This document shows, piece after piece, positions 1 to 9,830 of a stretch of 64,000 nucleotides of DNA (the stretch's first letter is position 1; the number at the start of each line of letters is the position of its first letter). The DNA is from Agelaius tricolor (taxonomy: Eukaryota; Chordata; Aves; Passeriformes; Icteridae). Made by a program: the position numbers and the translations under genes. The stretch is taken from assembly GCA_023055355.1 (NCBI GenBank), contig JALJCS010000018.1, positions 1 to 64,000 of the forward strand, in the 5' to 3' direction. The notes under the pieces are model-generated. The model searched no databases. It was not told the origin of the DNA and was given only the letters and a program-made list of their open reading frames with translations.

Positions 1-346
1 ATGCAAATGCAATACAGGGCAATACAACACGACACATACTAACACGAGATGATAACCTTTTTCTATTTTCATTACGGGTTGATTTATTGTTACAGGACAC
101 CCAAAACAACAAAAGCACACAGAAAACAACACTCATCTACGTGAACGCCCCCTTCACATTACACACAAACTCACCATCACAACTGCTAAATTACACCCCA
201 GCAATCATTGTTCCTCGGGAACGTGGTTCCCAGGAGCCTCCGGAAAATCCTCCTGCCTGACGAAAACCCCGGTCCCTGGAGGGTCTGCCCCAAACTTTGG
301 CGATGAATGTCGCCTCGCAGACCGACCGGGACCCGGGAAAAAAAAA

Positions 347-383
347 CCCAGCCGGGGGGGAAAAAAAAAACCCCCCGGCTGGG
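347..383. repeat. Perfect 13-bp GC hairpin with A-rich loop
   Basis: The arm CCCAGCCGGGGGG at 347-359 is perfectly complementary to CCCCCCGGCTGGG at 371-383. The loop is one G plus ten A. The stem is flanked by an A run on the left and a T run on the right, so pairing could extend with mismatches. I know of no function for it. Confidence 0.85.
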
Positions 384-840
384 GATTTTTTATTCTAAAT
401 TTAAAAATGACTTGAAAAACCTGAAAAGCAAAGTTCATACACACAAGGTTAAATCCACTCAGCCTGCACTAACACGCACAGAGACAAGCGGACGCAGACA
501 GACACGTGCTGTCACGCACACTCTTCCCACTTACACTTCGCTGCGGTTCTTACTCGAGATGCTGAAGAACGTGCTTTGACGCATCTTCTGGCTGCCGCTC
601 CTCGAGGTCAAATGGTAGATTCTGGGGAAATCGGCAGCCTCGGGGACCTGTGAGACGACAGGAAGCGGTCAACGAGTGGCTATCTGACAGGTAGGACTTG
701 TCCCCGCTCTGACCGATAAATTGTCTACCCAAAACCCCATTAAAGACAGATGAACAGTAAAGTTTTTATAACTCTTCTACCTAACTGTGACTATGTGCCA
801 GGGCAGGGCAGCTCCGACCATAAGTGGTACAGTGTAACAT

Positions 841-917
841 ATACAATATAAGCCAGCATAGGTACACGCAATGTAAGTACATACAGTATAAGCCAGCATA
901 GGTACACGCAATGTAAG
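841..917. repeat. Two-copy 40-bp tandem duplication
   Basis: A 37-bp phrase at 841-877 recurs at 881-917 with one mismatch. Both copies contain TAAGCCAGCATAGGTACACG. It looks like a recent local duplication. Confidence 0.9.
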
Positions 918-1266
918 GCAGGACTTGAGATAGCTCTCTGGAAGACTAATTCTTGAGCCCTATACCCTTTGAGACGACGGAACCTATAGAACTATTGCAG
1001 TCACGTGAGGAGGGTGTAAGACACTTCCTCCAGAAGTCCAAGAAAATGGCATGGGAAAAAAAGGCACTACCAAAGCTGGTAGTGAGAAAGAAGATGGATG
1101 AGAACATCTTGTGTAATCCTTTCTGTCTCAAAGAGTAAAAATGTAAAGATGCCGGAATAAAGGATATCCGGAAAGGAACGTGAGTAGAATACGGGCAATG
1201 TGGCGCGGAATAGTGCCGCTAAAGCATCGGGACGTAACAAAGGCCCGTGACACGGAAGACGACGGA

Positions 1267-1327
1267 CACAGACTACATAACACAGACACGGATGACATAA
1301 CACAGACACGGATGACATAACACAGAG
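1267..1327. repeat. 20-bp minisatellite, two full copies plus partial ends
   Basis: The unit CACAGACACGGATGACATAA occurs at 1281-1300 and 1301-1320, with diverged partial copies on both sides. Confidence 0.85.
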
Positions 1328-2404
1328 ACAAGTGGCAACTGCCTGGCACTTTCCCTTAGGGACCCGAGATTCCTAGCGCAAGATGAGCCAGAGGCTGATG
1401 ATGCCAAAGGAAAGGAAGCCCTATGACGATAGCACGTGATGATTAAATGTAACTCGTTGAAAGAAGTTAGTGCCACAGCAGTTAAGAGGATGCTCGAGAG
1501 GTTCGGCGAGCCTAGAGAAGGAAGCAGACTGCCGGGTGACCGTGGCGATAGCTCCGGACGTGAAGGCGAGCTCCTCGGGGGAAAGATCCGTGACGACGTC
1601 GGGTCGAGGAAGGCGGACGACGCAAAGTTCACGAGAGTCCTGAGATGGGTCGGAACAGCCCTGCCTGGCAAAGGCTCTGGTCAGGCTGAGGAGAAACCCT
1701 CTCCCTTTTCTTCCAGAGAGCCGGTCCCACTACAGACCTCTCCACTAAGCTGACGTGACCCCCTGTGATAGTAAAGGTTTTTCCCCTTCTCCCGACCGCT
1801 GGCCCCGACACTTAGCTTTTGGAAGAGGAGTGGACAAAATCCATCCTGGGTCGGACGTGGACATTGAGATGTTCTCCGCGTGTGCTTCGGTGCCACGGTT
1901 GCCAAGCTTTGGCTGAGAGCCTCCTCAGGGTACCTAAGACAAAACAGAAAAGGTGACTATTGCCCTCAAAAACAGTAATCCCCGGGACTCCTCCACGCCA
2001 CTGCCCCGGCTCACCGTACATCTTCATTTGACTCCAGAGGCTGCCCAGAAGATACCTGCAAAAAGAAAAGGTACACGCTGAGTATGCTGCTGCGTAACGC
2101 TCACCAATGAGTCAGCCTGCCTAAACGCCGACTCACCTGCCCTCCTCTGTTCCTGGGCACGCCTAAGTCACCGACAGCACCTGCAAAGAAACAAAGCAAA
2201 AGAGCATGCTGAGATACTGTGAAAACACAACATCTCCCCAGCCTGATGAGTCTGCCACACCGATACCTTAAGCTTGCACCCACCTGGCATGGGTGTGCTC
2301 GGCCAAGATAGATGGCAAGTGGACCACCTAAAATAAAAAGAACAAGAGTACGTGCTTAGAGCTGCACCAGAAACTGAGAACTCAGCAACAGCAACTGCTT
2401 CTGT

Positions 2405-2653
2405 ATGCTACTCAACGCTCACCTTGCCCACTCGGCCTTGACTGCTGCTCTCTGCTTTGACTTCCTAAAAAGAAAGACAAAGAACAGTGCTGTAACATGG
2501 TCACCATTTACACTTCCTCTGCAGAGACAAATTGTAACTGACCTGATCGGGGGAATCCCCTCACCCAGGATGGAGTGCACTGCCCTGGATTTTATCCTTC
2601 TGAATCTGAAAAAAAAGTTACGACAAAAGTCATATGGCTGCAGAATAACTTAA
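2405..2653 (+). other. Recurrent short open frame, array copy 1
   Basis: An 82-codon frame contains FLKRKTKNSAVT followed by a QRQ motif and PSP. The same frame stays open, with amino-acid changes, at 3957-4250, 5756-5965 and 7415-7654 in the other units. I do not recognise the peptide. A minus-strand frame in the same units is also open, so this may reflect composition rather than coding. Confidence 0.25.
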
Positions 2654-3956
2654 GAGCTCCAGACATCTTGTGCCCATCACAAAATCCCATCTAGAGTCCA
2701 ACTATGCCCCACATTACCAACCTCAAGTCCCCGGGACTTGTCCTATTACGCCAGGCTATGCGGCAGGGCAGAGAAGCTCCGGCAAAAATATGTGCGGACA
2801 CCCGTGACACCGAACAGACGGGAGATGCGACAAACAACGGGCACGAGACACAGACAGAAATCTCTTGGGAAGAAGGATGACTGCGAGGACCGAATGAGAT
2901 GGCCGAGGTGAGACTGATGGCGAGCTGATGAGGCTCAGAAAACACTGAAGAAGAAGAAGATGCTAACCAAATGATTTATTTCAAGAACTGCAAAGATGGA
3001 TGCCCGAGAATCCTACAGTCAGAAGCCTCTCCCTAACCTCGTATTCTTACTAGGCCTAATCGGTCTTAAAGGATCATTGCGGAGCACATCTGTCCATGCG
3101 GCTCAGAACAAGACATCGGACTGGATGTTTCCAAAGAGAGATGTAATTCTGATGCCTGTCTGAGCTCCCAAGTAGAAGGTTCCGTGGCATGGGTGCCAGG
3201 GCAAAGAATGCAGAGATCATGGATTCTAAGAATGGTGCCAAGGTTTCTGACAGGCCCCTCAAAGGGCTAAGATAAGAGACATGAGATATCCAAACAACAC
3301 CTAATACACAAAAGACAGGTGATACGATACACACTGGGACTGCTCTGCCCTGTGAACCTCAGCACTGTGATCAAAAGTGAGACTTTGCTTTTATGTGGCC
3401 TAAGGGCCCACATCTTGGCTACCCTCATCTCCAGAGCCGACTCAAACTAGCCCCCCCAGGGAGTCCTGACCCGACCCCCCGCTTTCATCCCCTCTGTGGT
3501 TCATATAGCTTGACTTATCTCTTGGACATCTGGGGATACTGCTCCGTGTCAGGTGCGAAGGAAGGCTGCCTCGCCAGCTGGGAAGGTCCTACTCTCACCG
3601 GGCTGTTGTCTCTTAGACAGCTATATTAAAGAAAAGCAAACATCAATGCCTCATCTTGGCACCACATCGGCCAAAACCCCACAAGTCTGCTACTCACCCT
3701 TCTCCTAAGAAGGCCCGGCCCCTCGGGTCGCACGCTTCGGAGGCTGACGCTGTCGTCGTGGGGTACGCCTGGGGCAAGAGGAGACGAGGTGATGTGGTGT
3801 TGCTGAAAACTGAGTGCACCCTCGCTCTTCCTCCCTACTTCCCTGACTCACCGCAACTCCTCGGTGGTTCCTGATGGCTACCCGAAAGGCAGGGCTCGTG
3901 AGAGGGGCAAACCCGGTCCGTCGGCCCGTTGGGGATGGGAGCTTGGCATGCTCTGA

Positions 3957-4250
3957 GTGGATTGCCTAAGGCGCAAAAACGAGAATGGAGACTTAGACTT
4001 GCCCCAGGAATTGAGACCTCAGCAACAAGAAAGGCTACTGCTCGCTGCTCACCTTACCCTCTTGAACTTGACTGCTGAGATCCAGCTATACTTCCTAAAA
4101 ATAAAGACAAAGAACAGCGCTGTAACAGAGTCACACTTGACACATCCCCTGCACAGACAAATGGTGACTGACCTGCTATGGGGAACCCCCTCACCCGGGA
4201 TGGGGTGCTCTGCCACGGATGCAATGCAACTGCACCTGAAAGAGAGTTAG
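3957..4250 (+). other. Recurrent short open frame, array copy 2
   Basis: A 97-codon frame carrying KTKNSAVTESHLT, then HRQMVTDLL and PSPGM, collinear with the frames in the other three units. It begins further upstream than copy 1. There is no recognised domain, signal peptide or membrane segment. Confidence 0.2.
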
Positions 4251-5755
4251 AACATACCTCAAATACCTGCAGGATAACTCAAAAGCTGCAAACACCTTAT
4301 ATCAATCTAGGAATAGCATCTAGAGTCCAAGTACAGCCCACATTACAAATTTCAACTCCCCAGGGCTTGTCCTATTACGCCAGGCTATGCCGCAGGGCAG
4401 AGCAGCTCCGGCACAAATATGTGCGGACACCCGTGACACCGAACAGACGGGACGTGACAAACAATGGGCACACGACACGGACAGAAATCTCTGGGCAAGA
4501 AGGATGAATGCGAGGACCGAGAGGATGCCAAATGAGATGGCCGAGGTGAGACTGATGGCAAGCTGATGAGGCTCAAAAAACACTGAAGAAGAAGATGCTA
4601 ACCGAACGATTTATTTTGAGAACTGCAAAGATGGATGTCCGAGAATCCTACATTCAGAAACCTCTACCTGTCCTCACATTTTTTCGAGTCCTAATCCGCC
4701 ATAATGGACCCTGGCAGGGCATAGCTGTCCGTACAGCTCAGAACAAGACCTGACAAGACATCTGACTGGATGCTTCCAAAGAGAGATGAGATTCTGATAC
4801 ATGTCTGAGCTCCTGAGACAAAAATCCTATGGCATGGGTGGCAGGACAAGGAATGCAGAGATCACAGATAAGAACAACACCAGGGTTTCTGACAGGCCCG
4901 TCAAAGGGCTAAGGTAAGAGACATGACATACCCAAACAACACATAGTGCACAATAGACAAGTGACACAATACACACCAGGACTGCTCTGCCCTGCTCACC
5001 TCAGCACTGTGATCCAAAGTGAGACTTTGCTTTTATGGGGCCTAAGGGGCCGGTTCATGAACACCCCCCACCTCCAAAGCAGACTCAGAAACCCCTCCCT
5101 GTAATTCCCAAACCAGCACCCCGCTTTCATCGCCTCTGTGGGTCGTAGCCATCTACTTATCTCTTGGACATCTGGGGATGCCAGTCTCAGGTGCAAAAAA
5201 AAGGCCACCTCGTCAGCTGGGAAGGTCTTCCTGGCACCGGGCTGTTGTATCTTAGACAGCTATATTAAAGAAACCAAACATCAGCGCCTGATCTCAGCAG
5301 CCCATTGGCCAAAACCCCACAAGTCTGCTACTCACCGTGCTCCTAAAAACGCTCAGCTGCTCGGGCCGCATGCTTCGGGCACGCTTGGAGACCGAGGCCG
5401 TTGTCACAGTGGACACCTGGGTTAAGAGGAGATGAGGTGATTTGGCATGGCTGAAACCTGAGTGGACCCTCGCTCCTCCTCCCTACTTCCCTGACTCTCC
5501 GCAACTCCTTGGCAGCTGCCGAAGGCCACCCGGATGGCACCTTTAAATACAAAGGTTCAGGGCTTCATCACCAAGTCCTGTAATACAGCCACAGGGCTCA
5601 CATTTGCAGGAAACCCGGTGCATTGGCCGGTTGGTGACGGGAGCTTGGCAGGCTCTGAGTGGATTGCCTAAGGCACAAAAAGGAGTATGGAAACTTAGAG
5701 CTGCACCAGAAATTGAGACCTGAGCAATAACAACTACTTCTCTCCACTGCTCACC

Positions 5756-5965
5756 TTGACTACTGGTGTCCAGATTTACTTCCTAAAAAGAAAGACAAAG
5801 AACAGTGCTGTAACACAATCACCATTTACACTTGCTCGGCAGAGACAAATGGTGCCTCACCTGCTCGGGGGAATCCCCTCACCCGGGATGGGGGGCTCTG
5901 CCCTGGATTTTATCCTTCTGCACCTGAAAGAAAGTTCGGACAAAAGTCAAAGAGCTGCAGGATAA
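5756..5965 (+). other. Recurrent short open frame, array copy 3
   Basis: A 69-codon frame carrying KRKTKNSAVTQSPFT, QRQMVPHLLGG and PSPGMG. It is the third copy of the conserved frame and has no recognised family. Confidence 0.2.
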
Positions 5966-7414
5966 CTTAAGAGCTCCAGATATCTTGTGTCCATCTACAC
6001 ATCCCACCTAGAGTCCAACTACACCCCACATTACAAACATTGAGTCCCCGGGACTTCTCCTACTGCACCAGGCTATGCGGCAGGGCAGAGCAGCTCCGGC
6101 ACAAATGTGTGTGGACACCGGTGACGCGGGACGGACGGGACGTGACAAACAATGGGCACAAGACACGGACAGAAATCCCTTGGTGAGGAAAATGGCTGCA
6201 AGGACTGAGAGAATGCAAAAGGAGATGATTGAGGTGAGACCGATGGTGAGATGGTGAGGCTCAGAGAACCCTGGAGGAAGAAGATCCTAACTGAATGATT
6301 TATTTCAAGAACTGCAAAGATGAATGCCCAGGAATCCCATGGTCAGAATCCTCTCCCTAACCTCACATTCTTACAAGTCCTAATCCACCATAATGGATCC
6401 TGGCAGGGCATAGCTATCCATACAGCTCAGAAAAAGACCTGACAAGACATCTGACTGGATGCTTCCAAAGAGAGAACTTTTGATTGCGGAGCTCAGACAG
6501 GTATCAGAATCGCATCTATGGGTGCCGGGGCAAGGAATGCTGAGATCACAGATGCTAAGAATGATGCCAGGGTTTCTGCTAGGCCCCTCAAAGGCCTAAG
6601 GTAAAAGACCCGAGATATGCAAACAACACATAATGCACGATAGACAAGTGACACAATACACGTCGGGACTGCTCTGCCCTGTGCACCTCAGCACTGTGAT
6701 CAAAAGTGAGACTTTCCTTTTATGGGCCTAAGGGCCCACTTCTTGGCTACCCTCATCTCCAGAGCTGACTCAACACCCCCCCCCCCCAGGGAGTGCCAAC
6801 CCAGCACCCCACTTTCAGCCCCTATGTGGGTTGCAGCCCTCTACTTATCTCTCGGACGGGTGGGTGTGCCAATCTGTGTCGGCTTCGATAGGAAGCGGAT
6901 GCGCCGTCTGGGAAGTCCCTGCTGACACAGGCTATTGTTCTCTTAGTCTGCCAAGAGAAAGGAAACCAAACGTGAGTGCACAATCTTAGCAGCATGGCAG
7001 CCAAAACACGACAAGTCTGCTACTCACCCTTCTCCTAAGAATGCTTGGCTCCTCGGGCTGCACGCTTCGGGCTCGCTTGGAGGCCGACGCCGTTGTCGCA
7101 GGGTGCGCCTGGGTAAAGTGGAGACGAGGTGATTTGCCATTGCTGTGACCTGAGTTGAGCCTCGCCCTTCCTCCCTACCTCCTCCGCTCACCGCAACTCC
7201 TCGGCTGCTCCCGAGGGCTCCTCGGATGGGACCGTGAAATAGAAAATTTGAAGGCTTCATCATCACGGAGTCCTGTAATACTTCCACAGAGCTCATATTT
7301 GCAGGAAACCCGGTGCATCGGCCGATTGGTGACAGGGGCCGGACATACGCCGAGTCGATTGCCTAAATCGCACAAATGAGAATGGATGCTTGTAGTTGCA
7401 CCGGAGAGTGAGAC

Positions 7415-7654
7415 TTGAGCAATAACCACTGCTTCTGTACGCTACTCAATGCTCACCTTGCCCACTCAGCCTTGACTGCTGCTCTCTGCTTTGACTTCCT
7501 AAAAAGAAAGACAAAGAACAGTCCTGTAACACAGTCACCATTTACACTTCCTCAGCAGAGACAAATGGTGCCTCACCTGCTCGGGAGAAACCCCTCACCC
7601 GGGATGGGTACCTCTGGCATAGATTTAATCTATCTGAATCTGAAAAAGTGTTAG
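7415..7654 (+). other. Recurrent short open frame, array copy 4
   Basis: A 79-codon frame beginning near the same upstream phrase as copy 1 (LAHSALTAALCFDFLK), then KTKNSPVTQS and QRQMVPHLLG. It has no recognised family. Confidence 0.2.
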
Positions 7655-8430
7655 GACAAAAGTCAAAGGGCCGCGGGATAACTTAAGAGCTCCAGATAGC
7701 TTGTGTCCATCGACAAATCCCACCTAGAGTCCAACTACACCCCACATTACAAATTCCAAGTCCCCGGGACTTCTCCTGTTGCAGCAGGTTATGCGGCAGG
7801 GCAGAGCAGCTCCGGCACAAACGCGTGCAGACACCCGTGACACAGAACGCGACAAACCGGGGGATGTTAAACACGACACATTAGGCTTGTGGTGAGGGCC
7901 TCGAGGGGAAAAGGCAGAGATATCTGACCAAAGGGACCCCAAAGACACACTAGGTAACACGGTACGCCGGACAACACACCGTGGACCGGAACTGTTCTGC
8001 GCTGCCTGCCTGAAAGCTGCCATCAAAATTAGAGCTTCTCCCTTCAGCTGTCCTAAGAGGCCTTTTGGAGAAGATTGCTTTTCCCTCTGCTAATTTTTAA
8101 ATCTATCCCAAGAACTCCCAACCCGCTACTCTCCCATCTCCAGGCCGTGGCCCCTGACTTATCTTTTGGATGATTGGTGATGTGAATCCACGTTGCACCT
8201 GAAATGAGTCTGCCTCGGAGGGCCCCGTGATCGCCTGTTAGCCTCTCTTGGTCAGCTACAATAAAGAAAACCAAAACCAATGTATGAGTTCAGAGTTATG
8301 TGGGCCAAATCCCAGTAAGTCAGCTACTTGCCCTCTTCTGAGTGTGCCTGAGTCCTTCAGGCTCCACCTTCATCCTGATTCCAAGGGTGTGACCTTTAGT
8401 ATTAGTGGCACCTGGGTTAGAGAAAAGCAA

Positions 8431-9060
8431 AGTTAAATGGCATTCTTGTGAGTGCAGTGGATAACCTTGTGTGAGGAAAACATGGGAATGCCTCTGCTAT
8501 GCTTCTGAAAAGCCTTGTGTGGGGGGGCCCTCAAATAAGCACCTTTTTTCACCCTGCTGCCTGCAAACCCCCCTGCCCCCCAATAACTCCTAACTGGATA
8601 CCTGCTCACCCTCCCTCTCCTAGTCACAACCCTCAACTCATCTGAAGCCTCAATCTCAAACATCATTTTTGACACTGGGCAGATTCCTCTTGTGACATCA
8701 TGAATCTGCTGAAAGAAGTGCTGTGCTAGGCAAAACCTAGAATCTCTGAAAGCTACGCTCCTCCTAAAAATAATTAAAAAAACAAAATAAGAACAAAACC
8801 AGAAATTGCAAATGCATTTTACCACCCCTAAATGCAATACCCAAAATCATGAACTTAAATACTCCCTGTATTCCATGCTGTTTTCTTCACAGTATCTTCC
8901 AAGCCTCTGTTGCTTTAGATGCCCAGAAACACCTGCTGAAAACAGGCTGAGATAAGCTGAAAGAGCCTCTTCACTGAAATAACAGGAGAGCTGTTATCCC
9001 AGCACACCCCAGAAAGGGACTGAAGCCCCTCAGCAAAAGCTGGGGTTAATATACCCCTGA
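8431..9060. other. Anonymous non-coding spacer
   Basis: The array similarity has faded out and I see no gene, RNA or mobile-element signature. A 134-codon minus-strand frame at 8433-8837 has no recognisable protein character and is probably spurious. Confidence 0.5.
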
Positions 9061-9094
9061 TGGTGCCCGCCTCTCGTTCCCATGATGCCCGGGA

Positions 9095-9271
9095 AAAGGG
9101 AGGGGGCTAATCCCACCGGGTATAAAAGCCCTCAGAGCAGCTGCTGCTGTTTGGCTCCTCTGACTCAAATTCAAGGGGAGTAAAGGGCTTGTTATAGAAG
9201 AAAACTCTTCAGAAAAATAGCAGTGCTTTCTTTTTTGCAGCAACTACTCAGAGCAGAAGAACAGAAAACTG
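9095..9271 (+). promoter_or_regulatory. TATA-box promoter-like segment with possible first exon
   Basis: A canonical TATAAAA lies at 9121-9127 just after a G-rich stretch, in the context GGGTATAAAAGCCC. Transcription would start near 9150. Downstream, CTG|GTAAGA at 9269-9277 is a good splice donor, and TTTTTTGCAG at 9231-9240 could act as an acceptor, which would make 9241-9271 a 31-nt exon. No coding exon of a gene I recognise follows before the satellite starts at 9831. It could be an orphan promoter, part of an LTR, or chance. Confidence 0.4.
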
Positions 9272-9830
9272 GTAAGACATAAAACTTTGTGTTAAAGTTA
9301 CATAGCTAGATAAATTGGGTTATTTGCTGTTAACTCACATAATTATTCCTTGGTGATTACTAAGTAGAACATCAAGTGTGACTAAGTAGGGTGGAGAAGA
9401 ATACTAATGATATAAATAGTCTAAGTCTCCTTGGGACTCCTAATTAGGCCTATCTACATTAGAAACAAAAATAAGAAAAAGAAAAAAAACCTCCTTGGCA
9501 GTGTATGGGTTAAGTACATGCCAGGCTCACCCTTCTCTGAGATAGCTGGTCCAAAGGCACAGAAAGAAGTGCCCAGAAATGAATATTTAAATCCTAAAAA
9601 ATGCTGAAAGAGACAGAGCTTTCTTCAAGTGAACCTGTAAAAATGGGAAACCAGAGCAGTTAGGTCCACTGAAACTGATAAAATGACAAATAAACCAATT
9701 CTGCCCTTTAATTTATTCTCCAACAATATTGTGAAAAGAAGGGTTCTCCTCAATTTAAATCCCTCCAGCGATGAAAAAAACAGAAATTTTTCCCTCAATC
9801 AAAACCCTTAACAAGGAGGGACAGCTGGGG
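9272..9830. other. AT-rich spacer before the satellite
   Basis: No gene is seen. The last part (about 9780-9830) contains TTTTTCCCTCAATCAAAACC and AAGGAGGGACA, a phrase that recurs in altered form near 21930-21960 on the far side of ERV-A. Confidence 0.5.

Larger units (their letters stand above)
1..2300. other. Anonymous non-coding flank of the tandem array
   Basis: I recognise no gene here. Open frames on both strands are short and resemble no family I know. The stretch has A-rich and C-rich runs, a hairpin near 347-383 and two short tandem duplications. A phrase near 797 resembles a phrase conserved in the downstream 1.65-kb units, so part of this flank may be a very diverged outer copy; that is inference. 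Confidence 0.5.
2300..8430. repeat. Tandem array of a 1.63-1.72 kb unit, four main copies
   Basis: The phrase AGAAAGACAAAGAACAG and its variants recur near 2471, 4101, 5789 and 7504, giving periods of about 1630, 1688 and 1715 bp. A second anchor, GGCAGGGCAGAGCAGCTCCG and variants, recurs near 2761, 4391, 6076 and 7794. A third, CCTAAGGGCC, recurs near 3395, 5040, 6725 and, weakly, 8053. The copies are clearly diverged, with substitutions and indels. The last copy fades out by about 8430. I see no reverse transcriptase, transposase or terminal repeats, so it reads as a macrosatellite-type array rather than a mobile element. Minus-strand GGTGAG (plus CTCACC) recurs in each unit. Confidence 0.85.
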
